From an uncultured Clostridia bacterium (GTDB lineage: Bacteria > Bacillota > Clostridia > Oscillospirales > Ruminococcaceae), in assembly GCA_947168885.1 (NCBI GenBank), contig CAMVNQ010000007.1, forward strand, positions 124,001-188,000: a DNA stretch of 64,000 nucleotides, in the 5' to 3' direction. Below the pieces are notes generated by a model. The model did no database searches. It was not told where the DNA came from and saw only the letters and a program-made list of their open reading frames with translations. The position numbers and the translations under genes were made by a program. Of this stretch, positions 17,261 to 25,332 are shown piece after piece. Each line of letters begins with the position of its first letter. Position 1 is the stretch's first letter.

Positions 17261-18634
17261 TCAGCACAGCTCTGCTCTCACGGTGTCTGCTATCCTGTTG
17301 GTGTACTGCTCGACGAGTGAAGCGTCCTTGCCCTCTATCATAACACGAACGAGCGGTTCCGTGCCGCTTTCGCGGACAAGTATCCTGCCGTTGTCGCCGA
17401 GAGCTGTCTGCGCTTCCTTTATCGCCGCGAGTATTGCGTCGTTCTTGTCCCAGAGCCCCTTTTTATCATCGGTTATCTTCACGTTGAGAAGAAGCTGGGG
17501 ATAGTTCTCGAACTCACCGGTGAAATCCGAAAGCGGTCTTTCGCATTCGCTCAGCATAGTGAGCAGCTTTACCGCCGTAAGCTCTCCGTCGCCGGTCGTC
17601 GCGTGGTCGAGGAAGATTATGTGTCCCGACTGCTCGCCGCCTATGTTGTAGCCGTTTTTAAGCATCTCTTCGAGGACGTATCTGTCGCCGACAGAAGTGC
17701 AGACCGTGGCTATACCGTGGTTTTTCATATATGTATGGAACCCGAGATTGCTCATTACGGTAACTACCGCGGTGTCATTCTTCAGGGTACCGGCTTTCTT
17801 CATGCTGTCGGATATTATCGCGATAAGCTTGTCGCCGTCAACGAGCTTTCCGTTTCCGTCGAGACAAAGGCATCTGTCCGCATCGCCGTCGAACGCTATC
17901 GCTGCGGAATAACCGCCGCCCGTGACCTTATCCGCGAGGTCTTCTATGTGCGTCGAACCGCAGCCCTCGTTGATGTTCGTTCCGTCGGGGTCAACGTTTA
18001 TCAGGTCGAAGCGGATACCGAGCTTTCCCGAAAGTTTTTCAAAAAGCGACGGTGCGGTTGCAGACGCGCTTCCGTTCGCGCAGTCAACGAGAATTTTGAT
18101 CTTTTCCGACGATCTTTTTCCGCCGCAGACCGAGACAAGATGCTCGACGTAGATGTCGGCGGCATCGGGCTTCGAGCTTACTCTTCCTACGCCGCAGCCG
18201 TTTGTGAGCTGAATCTTTTCGGGCTCGTCGAGTATCAGAGCTTCGATCTCGTTCTCGACCTCGTCGGGGAGCTTGAAACCTGTTCCCGCGAAGAGCTTTA
18301 TACCGTTGTATTCAACGCTGTTGTGTGACGCGGAGATCATAACGCCCGCATCGGCTTTTTCGCGTTTTACGAGATATGCCACTGCCGGAGTCGGAACAAC
18401 GCCGAGCGTTACCGCCTCTGCGCCGACGGACATAATACCGGCGAGAAGTGCGGCTTCGAGGATATCCGAACTTATGCGGGTATCCTTTCCTATGAGTATC
18501 TTTGCCTTTCTTCCCGCGGACTTATGCTTTGTGAGAACGATAGCCGCGGCTCTTCCTATGTTCATGGCGAGTTCGCAGGTTAGCTCCGTTATAGCCACTC
18601 CGCGAGCCCCGTCCGTACCGAATAATCTTCCCAT
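17261..18634 (-). CDS. glmM: Phosphoglucosamine mutase GlmM
   Basis: 457 residues. It converts glucosamine-6-phosphate to glucosamine-1-phosphate for UDP-GlcNAc and peptidoglycan synthesis. The phosphoserine loop is SASHNS (101-106), the metal loop AFDGDADR near residue 245, sugar-binding GEQSGHII, and phosphate-binding RESGTEPLVRVM near the C-terminus. All residues are as expected. Confidence 0.95.
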   Translation of the reverse strand: MGRLFGTDGARGVAITELTCELAMNIGRAAAIVLTKHKSAGRKAKILIGKDTRISSDILEAALLAGIMSVGAEAVTLGVVPTPAVAYLVKREKADAGVMISASHNSVEYNGIKLFAGTGFKLPDEVENEIEALILDEPEKIQLTNGCGVGRVSSKPDAADIYVEHLVSVCGGKRSSEKIKILVDCANGSASATAPSLFEKLSGKLGIRFDLINVDPDGTNINEGCGSTHIEDLADKVTGGGYSAAIAFDGDADRCLCLDGNGKLVDGDKLIAIISDSMKKAGTLKNDTAVVTVMSNLGFHTYMKNHGIATVCTSVGDRYVLEEMLKNGYNIGGEQSGHIIFLDHATTGDGELTAVKLLTMLSECERPLSDFTGEFENYPQLLLNVKITDDKKGLWDKNDAILAAIKEAQTALGDNGRILVRESGTEPLVRVMIEGKDASLVEQYTNRIADTVRAELC

Positions 18635-18664
18635 AACTTTCTCCCTTTATGAAATATGTTTATA

Positions 18665-19714
18665 TTACTCAAAAGTCTGCTGTCCCATATGTTCAAGCCC
18701 GAGGTGCTTATAGGCGAGTGAGGTTGCGGTCCTGCCGCGCGGTGTGCGGGCAATGAATCCGAGCTGCATAAGGAACGGTTCGCACACATCTTCGAGAGTG
18801 ACCGCTTCTTCTCCGAGAGCAGACGCGAGCGTTTCAAGTCCCACGGGACCGCCGTTGTAGCCCTTGATTATCATTGTAAGCATACGCCTGTCAAGCCCGT
18901 CAAGTCCGAGTTTGTCGATTTCAAGCCTGTCGAGCGCTATATCCGCCATTTCCTTTGTTATCCTGCCGTTGCCCATTACCTCGGCAAAATCGCGTACACG
19001 TTTCAGTAACCGGTTCGCGATACGCGGAGTCCCGCGTGAGCGCTTCGCAAGTTCCATGGCACCGTCCTTGTCGGTCGGTATCGTGAGTATCACCGACGAG
19101 CGCATGATGATGTCGCAAAGCTGGTCTTCGGTGTAAAGCTCAAGTCGCTGGATAACGCCGAATCTGTCACGCAGAGGCCCCGTAAGCTGTCCTGCACGGG
19201 TAGTCGCACCCACGAGCGTGAACTTCGGGAGGTCTATGCGTATGGACTGCGCCGAAGGACCCTTTCCGATGATTATATCGAGAACGTTGTCCTCCATGGC
19301 GGGGTAGAGTATTTCCTCGACCTGACGCGACATACGGTGTATCTCGTCTATGAACAGAACGTCGCCGTCTTTCAGGTTCGTAAGTATTGAAGCGAGGTCA
19401 CCGGGCTTTTCGATAGCGGGACCCGATGTTATACTTATCCCGACACCCATTTCGTTTGCGATGATGCGCGCGAGGGTCGTCTTTCCGAGCCCGGGAGGTC
19501 CGTAGAGAAGAACGTGGTCAAGGCTTTCGCCGCGGTCTTTGGCAGCTTTTATGAATATCGACATATTTTCCTTGACTTTGTCCTGACCGATGTACTCGTT
19601 AAGGCGTTTCGGACGAAGGCTGTATTCTATATCGGTATCCTCGGGGGTAAGCTCCGGCTCGGTGAGCCGCGAGTTCCCGACTACCTCATCTCTGTCCCTG
19701 TTCATTTCGATCAT
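18665..19714 (-). CDS. ruvB: Holliday junction branch-migration helicase RuvB
   Basis: 349 residues with Walker [13 protein letters not shown], Walker [10 protein letters not shown], sensor GATTRAGQL and the C-terminal winged-helix [15 protein letters not shown]...[10 protein letters not shown]. It drives branch migration with RuvA during recombination repair. ruvA lies 57 nt upstream and ruvC two genes further, separated by a TPR-like gene. Confidence 0.97.
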   Translation of the reverse strand: MIEMNRDRDEVVGNSRLTEPELTPEDTDIEYSLRPKRLNEYIGQDKVKENMSIFIKAAKDRGESLDHVLLYGPPGLGKTTLARIIANEMGVGISITSGPAIEKPGDLASILTNLKDGDVLFIDEIHRMSRQVEEILYPAMEDNVLDIIIGKGPSAQSIRIDLPKFTLVGATTRAGQLTGPLRDRFGVIQRLELYTEDQLCDIIMRSSVILTIPTDKDGAMELAKRSRGTPRIANRLLKRVRDFAEVMGNGRITKEMADIALDRLEIDKLGLDGLDRRMLTMIIKGYNGGPVGLETLASALGEEAVTLEDVCEPFLMQLGFIARTPRGRTATSLAYKHLGLEHMGQQTFE

Positions 19715-19771
19715 TTTATCTCAACTCCATCTATATGCATAAACTCAATGCACAATGCACGATCGTGCATT

Positions 19772-20380
19772 TTACTTGATGCTTCCGATTTTTTTGAGGG
19801 CTTCCTTGACCATTTCGGAAACGCTCATTTCCGGTGTGCAGCCGGCAAGAGCCTTCTGTGCCTGCGAAGCGGTAAATCCGAGCGCCGTGAGAGCCGTTAT
19901 CGCCTCGGCGGCATTTCCGGTGTTCTGCACCGCGGGGCGTGAGAGCTCAGAGAATGTATCCGAACTTATCTCGCCGATGCGGTCGGTCATCTTGTCTTTA
20001 AGCTCAAGTATTATGCGGTCGGCAGTCTTTTTTCCGATGCCGGGAACGCGTGTGAGCACCTTGCTGTCGCCCTGTGCGACGCATAGCGCGAAACCCTGCG
20101 GCGACATATCCGAGAGGATAGAGAGAGCCGCTTTCGGACCCACGCCGTTTACTCCGAGAAGAAGCCGGAAGCAGTTGAGCTCGGCTGCCTCGCCGAAGCC
20201 GAAGAGCTCCACAGCGTCCTCGCGCACGTTCATGTGGGTGAGAAGGAACGTTTCTTCACCGACTTTCAGCGGTGAGAGCGTATATGACGTAGCTCTGCAC
20301 GCATAGCCTACTCCCGCGCATTCTATGACCGCGAGATCGGCGCCCTTGTGTACAAGCTTTCCGCGTAATGAATATATCAT
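19772..20380 (-). CDS. ruvA: Holliday junction DNA helicase subunit RuvA
   Basis: 202 residues: OB-fold N-terminus (MIYSLRGKLVHKGADLAVIE), tandem helix-hairpin-helix motifs (LLGVNGVGPKAALSIL; LTRVPGIGKKTADRI), and a C-terminal RuvB-binding domain with AITALTALGFTASQAQKAL. The tetramer holds the four-way junction for RuvB. A palindrome of the AATGCAC...GTGCATT type follows its stop codon (about 19752-19771). Confidence 0.96.
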   Translation of the reverse strand: MIYSLRGKLVHKGADLAVIECAGVGYACRATSYTLSPLKVGEETFLLTHMNVREDAVELFGFGEAAELNCFRLLLGVNGVGPKAALSILSDMSPQGFALCVAQGDSKVLTRVPGIGKKTADRIILELKDKMTDRIGEISSDTFSELSRPAVQNTGNAAEAITALTALGFTASQAQKALAGCTPEMSVSEMVKEALKKIGSIK

Positions 20381-20403
20381 TGTTATCTCCTCTGTTCAAT
20401 GCA

Positions 20404-21429
20404 TTATGTATTGTTGATCTTCTTTGCTTTTTCGACCGCAGAATTGTATCGTTCGATATCCGAGATGTGAACTGCGTTTTCAAGGTCATTCGTGCGGCGG
20501 CGTTTAAGCTCTTCGATAAGTTTATCCATTTCCGGATTTACGTCACCTGACTCAGCCTTGAACATATACGAAAGCTTTTCGGAAATGTAATCAATGTCTG
20601 TTTGCTCGTCAGCCACGATTATAGACTGCACAGCGTATTCACGGGCTTCGTCATTCTTTCCGAGACAGGCTTTACAGACAGCAATATCAACACAGAGATA
20701 GCACGGCGGGGGAGAGAAGAGCGCGTATGCTTCCGCAAGTTCATTCTCTGCCTGTTCGTACTGCTTGTTGTACAGAAGCGAAAGTCCCGTGTAGAAATGA
20801 GCGCGGGCTTTTATCCTGTCGTCGGCAGTGCTTTTCGCGACTTTCGAGAACCATTCGAGAGCTTCCGCTTCGTCCGCGTAGCGGTACCACATATAGTAAC
20901 CCGCGACCCACTCGAAAAGATCGCGCTCGTCGGGGAATTCCTCACAGCCCTTGATGATGTACGGCACCAGCCGCACAGTGTTGTTCATGCGGTTCAGGTT
21001 CTTTACCATATCCTTGTAGCACGCCGAGCGAAGCGCTTTATTGTCCGACTTTGCGAGACAGAACGTATATAGCTCGAACGCGTGCTCGAAGTTTCCGTTG
21101 CACGCCTCGCTTATCGCTTCGAGAAATCTGTATTTGTACTTTATCCAGCCGTAGAGCCTGTACTGGTTTATCGCGTAAGTTGCGCTGAAATTGCCTGTTC
21201 TTGCCTGAGAGCGGAAAACGCTGCTGTACGCGTCGGCGCGGACTATCGCGGGGATAAGCATTGATGCCACGAATACTATCGGGGCGAACACGACAAGAGC
21301 TTTGCTGAGCTCACCGTTTGCCCGTGTCTGTACGACAGCAACTACAGCGGTGCAGACGAACGCAACGATCGACACGACCATGTATATGAAATCGGGATGC
21401 TTCTTGTTTCTGTTCATTCTCTGCACCAC
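20404..21429 (-). CDS. Membrane protein with TPR-like repeats
   Basis: 341 residues. Two N-terminal membrane helices (FIYMVVSIVAFVCTAVVAVV; LVVFAPIVFVASMLIPAIV) precede a soluble helical region with TPR-like repeats (RIKARAHFYTGLSLLYNKQYEQAENELAEAYALF is one clear unit). Such domains are scaffolds; no specific partner is evident. It lies between ruvC and ruvA, a position often taken by an unrelated gene in clostridia. Confidence 0.75.
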   Translation of the reverse strand: MVQRMNRNKKHPDFIYMVVSIVAFVCTAVVAVVQTRANGELSKALVVFAPIVFVASMLIPAIVRADAYSSVFRSQARTGNFSATYAINQYRLYGWIKYKYRFLEAISEACNGNFEHAFELYTFCLAKSDNKALRSACYKDMVKNLNRMNNTVRLVPYIIKGCEEFPDERDLFEWVAGYYMWYRYADEAEALEWFSKVAKSTADDRIKARAHFYTGLSLLYNKQYEQAENELAEAYALFSPPPCYLCVDIAVCKACLGKNDEAREYAVQSIIVADEQTDIDYISEKLSYMFKAESGDVNPEMDKLIEELKRRRTNDLENAVHISDIERYNSAVEKAKKINNT

Positions 21430-21437
21430 CAGTCCTT

Positions 21438-21932
21438 TTAATTCATAATCGTGGGGAGATGCGAGCGTGATGTGTGCGCGTGACAGACCGCGATAGCGAG
21501 TGCGTCGGCGGTGTCATCGGGCTTCGGTATCTCCGGGAGTTTCAGAATGTTTCTCGTAAGCTCCTGTACCTGCTTCTTCACGGCTTTTCCGTAACCCGTA
21601 ACCGAGCTTTTGACCTGAAGCGGCGTGTATTCGTAGATGTCGATATTTCTCTGGCGGGCAGCGAGAAGGACTATCCCGCGTGCTTCCGCGACAGCGATAG
21701 CGGTCTTCTGGTTGCTTGTGAAGTAAAGCCGCTCTATCGCCATAGCTTCGGGCTTATAGCGGTCGAGGATAACGCAGATGTCGTTATATATTTCGAGAAG
21801 CCGCGTGTTGAAGTCCGTACCCGCGTCGGTAGTGACCGCTCCGTAGTCTATGACATCAAAGATACGCCGTTCGTATTCAATTACCCCGAAACCGACTATC
21901 GCATAGCCCGGGTCAATACCGATAATACGCAT
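21438..21932 (-). CDS. ruvC: Crossover junction endodeoxyribonuclease RuvC
   Basis: 164 residues from the ATG at 21930-21932 (MRIIGIDPGYAIVGFG), chosen because RuvC proteins begin at this RIIGIDPG strand; the 13-codon extension to 21971 is probably not translated. Catalytic acids are visible: Asp in GIDPG, Glu in AIERLYF, and the C-terminal DDTADALAIAVCH pair. It resolves Holliday junctions made by RuvAB. Confidence 0.95.
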   Translation of the reverse strand: MRIIGIDPGYAIVGFGVIEYERRIFDVIDYGAVTTDAGTDFNTRLLEIYNDICVILDRYKPEAMAIERLYFTSNQKTAIAVAEARGIVLLAARQRNIDIYEYTPLQVKSSVTGYGKAVKKQVQELTRNILKLPEIPKPDDTADALAIAVCHAHTSRSHLPTIMN

Positions 21933-22069
21933 TGTTTCCCACTTCCGATATTTTCGCATAAATATAATCATAATATTATATCACATTTTTCCGATAAATG
22001 CAACGTTTTTTTTATATTTTATAGTATAAAAGGATTTTCTGTGTCTCGGATGAAAAAATATATGAAAAG

Positions 22070-22114
22070 ATGTCCTTAAATGTCCTTGTATGTCCCTATA
22101 AAGTCTGATACAAT
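22070..22114 (+). promoter_or_regulatory. Triple ATGTCC-repeat promoter of the DUF6291 gene
   Basis: Three ATGTCC direct repeats start at 22070, 22080 and 22090 (10-bp period). Thirteen nt separate the last ATGTCC from a TACAAT -10 box (22109-22114). A TTGTAT -35 box (22086-22091), 17 nt upstream of the -10, overlaps repeats 2 and 3. Spacing and layout are identical to the terminase-cassette promoter at 3796-3840, though the genes are unrelated, so both are likely controlled by the same protein. Confidence 0.75.
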
Positions 22115-22136
22115 GGCAGTATAAAAATATGTCATG

Positions 22137-22170
22137 CCGCTGAGCCGTTTTTCGGTCCGGCGGTCTTTTT
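22137..22170 (+). promoter_or_regulatory. Imperfect leader hairpin with T-tract before DUF6291 gene
   Basis: CCGC...CCG-TTTTT-CGG...GCGG forms an interrupted stem followed by TCTTTTT, just upstream of the AGGAG site of the next gene. It parallels the leader hairpin in front of the terminase cassette and may be an attenuator. Confidence 0.4.
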
Positions 22171-22188
22171 ATGCGAAAGGAGAAAAAA

Positions 22189-22926
22189 ATGAACGAAGCA
22201 AACGCATTCCTTATGTACTATGATGTTATCGACCAGTTCGACCTGCTCACCGACGAACAGCTCGGTAAGCTCATGAGGCTCATAGTAGGACATCTTAACG
22301 GCAGAAAGACGGATACTGACAACTGTGATCTTTCGGTAAAGCTTATGTACACGATGATGATGAAGACGATAGAAAGAGGCACCGAAAGAATGGAAGAAGC
22401 GAGAAGACGCCGCTCCGAAGCAGCATCTGCAAGAGAAAAGAAGAAAAAAGCACAGTCTGCCACCGTCTGTGATGATGTGCCTGAGCGTGAAGAACAAGAA
22501 CCGGAACAAGAACCAAAACCAAACCCCGAACAGAAACACGAACCGGAATATAAACCGGAAGAAAAAACAAAAATAATAAACATAACGGAACAGGAGAGTG
22601 AGAGAAACGCGTCCGCAAGCGCGGACGAACTCTCTCTCGAAGAAAAAACGCCTTTTATTATTCCTACGGCTGAAGAAGTGGGAGAATACTGCAGGAAAAG
22701 GGGAAACCGCATAGATCCGCAGAGATTTGTCGATTATTACAACGCCAACGGCTGGAAGCAGAGAAACAGCTTCATAACGGACTGGAGGGCGGCAGTAAGA
22801 GTATGGGAGACCCGTGAACACGAAAACAGGTCAGCTCCCCGGAAAAAAGGGGAACTGACCTTTATTACACCGTCGTATAACGTCTCTGAAGTCGAGAACA
22901 GAAATCTCGCCAAGTACAGGATCTGA
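22189..22926 (+). CDS. Phage-type DUF6291 protein, replication-initiator-like
   Basis: 245 residues. The start ATG at 22189 has AGGAG 7 nt upstream. The N-terminal 70 residues (ANAFLMYYDVIDQFDLLTDEQLGKLMRLIVGHL) match the DUF6291 family of phage and mobile-element proteins. A basic/acidic low-complexity linker (many Glu-Pro-Gln repeats, about 90-135) leads to a C-terminal DnaD-like segment (EVGEYCRKRGNRIDPQRFVDYYNANGW...ITDWRAAVRVWE), as in phage replisome-organiser proteins. It stands alone: ruvC is divergent, the desulfoferrodoxin gene convergent. No integrase or other phage gene is adjacent. Confidence 0.75.
   Translation: MNEANAFLMYYDVIDQFDLLTDEQLGKLMRLIVGHLNGRKTDTDNCDLSVKLMYTMMMKTIERGTERMEEARRRRSEAASAREKKKKAQSATVCDDVPEREEQEPEQEPKPNPEQKHEPEYKPEEKTKIINITEQESERNASASADELSLEEKTPFIIPTAEEVGEYCRKRGNRIDPQRFVDYYNANGWKQRNSFITDWRAAVRVWETREHENRSAPRKKGELTFITPSYNVSEVENRNLAKYRI
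22828..22861. terminator. Terminator-like hairpin inside the 3' end of the DUF6291 gene
   Basis: AGGTCAG (22828-22834) pairs with CTGACCT (22855-22861), extended by CCCC/GGGG, with an 8-nt A-rich loop. On the plus strand TTTATT follows; on the minus strand TGTTTTC follows. It lies about 65 nt before the DUF6291 stop codon and is best placed to end the convergent desulfoferrodoxin-flavodiiron transcript. Confidence 0.6.
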
Positions 22927-23307
22927 TCAGACGTCCGCTTTCCAGAGCCCGTGAAGGTTGCAGTACGCATAAGCAGCTATGGGCTTGTCTGATGCGGTGA
23001 GCGCAAATTCTGCATACGGCTTGTCGGCGGATGTAAGTACCTTGCGCTGCATACCCTCGGATGTTTCGAGACATATCCACTCGATGAGGTGTGCGTCTGT
23101 CATAGGGTGTTCCGCGCTTCCGACAGCGACCTTTACTATGTTGCCTTCAACTGTGATAACCGGAACGTGCTTTTCCTTAGCTGCGTCAACGGTGTTGGGA
23201 ATGATCTCCTCCATATCCTGACCGCAGCACTTTATCGGGCACTGCTTCTTGTCGATAGCGGCAACGAACTGGCCGCAGGCTTTGCATTTGTAGAATTTGG
23301 GTGTCAT
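22927..23307 (-). CDS. dfx: Desulfoferrodoxin (superoxide reductase)
   Basis: 126 residues from the ATG at 23305-23307, which has AAGGAGG 8 nt upstream. The N-terminal desulforedoxin-like Fe(Cys)4 domain shows YKCKACGQFV and KCCGQDM. The catalytic domain has KHVPVI, EHPMTDAHLIEWI and the terminal CNLHGLW, supplying the His4Cys iron site. It reduces superoxide to peroxide without releasing O2, using rubredoxin electrons. It lies 38 nt downstream of a flavodiiron protein with a built-in rubredoxin, an anaerobe's oxygen-defence pair. Confidence 0.95.
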   Translation of the reverse strand: MTPKFYKCKACGQFVAAIDKKQCPIKCCGQDMEEIIPNTVDAAKEKHVPVITVEGNIVKVAVGSAEHPMTDAHLIEWICLETSEGMQRKVLTSADKPYAEFALTASDKPIAAYAYCNLHGLWKADV

Positions 23308-23345
23308 AATTGGTTCCTCCTTTTTTATCAATCGTGCTAAAATAA

Positions 23346-25181
23346 TCAAGAAAGCGGTTCAAAGTCGGCTGCTCCGTGTCCGCAGAGAGGGCATTCGTAA
23401 TCCGGCGGGAGAGTCTCGCCTTCGTAGATATATCCGCAGACTGTGCATATAAACCCTTTCTTCTTTGTGGGAGCAGGCTTTGGCTTGATGTGCTTCTGGT
23501 AAGCGTCATAAGTCACCGAGTCCCCGTCGCCTATGATACGGGCTTCGGTAACTTCCGCAGTGAAAAGCGTGTGTGTGCCGTAGTCCTGCGACGCGATGAC
23601 TTTACACGAAATAAACGCGTTCACGTTGTCGGTTATATATACGATACCGTTTTCGCTCCGCGCAAACTCGATGGGCGTATCGCCGAACTTGTCCTTTTCA
23701 CGTCCGCTTACAAAGCCGAACTCCTTGTATGTGTCGAACGGAGCCTTGTCGGTGAGCACCGAGATATTGAATTTTCCGGTCGAAAGTATCATGTCGTGCG
23801 TGAGGTTCTTCTTGTTCACTGCGACGGTTATGCGGCGGGGTTCGTCGGTAAGTAGCTGCGCCGTGTTGATGATGCAGCCGTTGTCCTTGCCGTCCTCGTT
23901 CGCCGTGAGTACATAAAGACCGTAGCTTATCTTGAAGAGCGCCTTCTGGTCAACACCGGTCTCTGCCTGCACGGGAACAGGCTTTGCAAAATCGGCGGCG
24001 ATGCGGTCAACAAGAGCGTCCATTGTCGCTTCGTTATCCGGCTTCATCGACGATTTAAGCGTTACCTGTTCGTCAAGTATCGTTATGTCCTTGCAGGGCT
24101 CAAGCATTGCACGTATGAGCTTTCCTGCCGCGGGAGCCCACGAGCCGTTCTCGATGATGCCGACGGTCTTGCTGCTGAAATTGTGTGCAACAAGGTCGTG
24201 GAGCAGCTCTTCCATTTTGATGAAGATGCCGTTGTTATAGGTCGTTGTTGCGAAGATGACGTGGCTGAAGCGGAATGCTTCGGCTACGATATACGATGTG
24301 TGCGTCATTGACGCGTCGTACATCTTCACGGTTATTCCTTTTTCGCGGAGCTTCACAGCGCACAGCTCGGCAGCCGACTGCGTATCGCCGTAAACCGACG
24401 TATAAGCGAGCAGAACGCCTTTTTCCTCGGGCTGATACCTGCTCCAGAGGTCGTACTTCGAGATGATGTAGTCGAGCTCTCTGCGCCATACAAAACCGTG
24501 GAGAGGGCAGAGCATCTTTACGTCGATACCTGCCGCTTTTTTGAGGACAGCCTGTACCTGCGTGCCGTACTTGCCGACGATGTTGCAGTAGTAGCGGCGT
24601 GCTTCGGAGAGGTATTCCTTGTCAAAATTCACCTCGTCGGCGAATATCGCGCCGTCGAGAGCTCCGAAAGTGCCGAAAGCGTCCGCTGTGAAGAGTATCT
24701 TGTCGGTCGTGTCATAGGTCATGATAACTTCCGGCCAGTGTACCATAGGCGCAGCGATGAAGCTTAACGTATGCTTTCCCGTTTCAAGGGTATCGCCTTC
24801 CTTAACGGTGATGACGCGGTCTGCGGGGAGTTCCGAAAAGAACTGGGTCATCATGGTCAGAGCCTTTGCACTTGTTACCACCTTTGTATCGGGGTAGAGG
24901 GTGAGGAGCTGCCAGAGCGTCGCCGAGTGGTCTGGCTCCATGTGCTGAACGACAACGTAGTCGAGCTTGCGGTCTCCGAGCTCGTATGCGAGGTTACAGA
25001 AGAACTGATCACGGACGGCGCTGTCGGCAGTATCAAAAAGCACGGTCTTATCGTCCATGAGAAGATATGAGTTGTACGAAATGCCTGAGGGAACGGGATA
25101 GACCGCCTCGAAAAGCGAGAGTTTGCGGTCATTTGCACCGATCCACACGAGATCGTCGGTTATTTTTCTTGTACAGTGCAT
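23346..25181 (-). CDS. Four-domain flavodiiron protein (O2/NO reductase)
   Basis: 611 residues. Domain order: diiron metallo-beta-lactamase fold (1 to ~250, with QHMEPDHSATLW and later PLHGFVW), flavodoxin (~255-395, LLAYTSVYGDTQSA), flavin-reductase-like FMN domain (~410-555, GLYVLTANEDGKDNGCIIN), and a C-terminal rubredoxin (~572-611, ICTVCGYIYEGE...CPLCG). One chain can therefore pass electrons from NAD(P)H through flavin and rubredoxin to the diiron site that reduces O2 (or NO) to water (N2O). AAAGGAGG precedes the start. It is cotranscribed with superoxide reductase. Confidence 0.93.
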   Translation of the reverse strand: MHCTRKITDDLVWIGANDRKLSLFEAVYPVPSGISYNSYLLMDDKTVLFDTADSAVRDQFFCNLAYELGDRKLDYVVVQHMEPDHSATLWQLLTLYPDTKVVTSAKALTMMTQFFSELPADRVITVKEGDTLETGKHTLSFIAAPMVHWPEVIMTYDTTDKILFTADAFGTFGALDGAIFADEVNFDKEYLSEARRYYCNIVGKYGTQVQAVLKKAAGIDVKMLCPLHGFVWRRELDYIISKYDLWSRYQPEEKGVLLAYTSVYGDTQSAAELCAVKLREKGITVKMYDASMTHTSYIVAEAFRFSHVIFATTTYNNGIFIKMEELLHDLVAHNFSSKTVGIIENGSWAPAAGKLIRAMLEPCKDITILDEQVTLKSSMKPDNEATMDALVDRIAADFAKPVPVQAETGVDQKALFKISYGLYVLTANEDGKDNGCIINTAQLLTDEPRRITVAVNKKNLTHDMILSTGKFNISVLTDKAPFDTYKEFGFVSGREKDKFGDTPIEFARSENGIVYITDNVNAFISCKVIASQDYGTHTLFTAEVTEARIIGDGDSVTYDAYQKHIKPKPAPTKKKGFICTVCGYIYEGETLPPDYECPLCGHGAADFEPLS

Positions 25182-25240
25182 AGGTAAGACCTCCTTTAAT
25201 GATAAAATAATCAGGATTTATGCATATTCGGCATAGTGAA

Positions 25241-25332
25241 CTGCCTTGATGCAGAAGTGAATAACGGCTGCGAGGCAGAGTTTATTGATCCGCAGAATGT
25301 AACATACGGGGTCGCTGCCGCACGTCTGCGGC
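25241..25332 (+). repeat. ~95-bp dispersed repeat, intergenic copy
   Basis: This spacer copy shares the core ATAACGGCTGCGAGGCAGAG and then GTAACATACGG and a GCCGCRCGTCYGCGGC tail with two copies inside the GNAT gene at 36680-36891. It starts close after the flavodiiron promoter region and ends at the stop codon of upp. Read on the minus strand in the GNAT frame it also encodes PYVTFC...NSASQPL, so the open frame is conserved. Likely a small mobile repeat. Confidence 0.8.

Noticed and set aside
22132-22821. 229-codon minus-strand frame opposite DUF6291
   Set aside because: Phe/Arg/Ser-rich translation of the complement of an A/G-rich gene; the plus-strand gene has promoter, ribosome site and family match.
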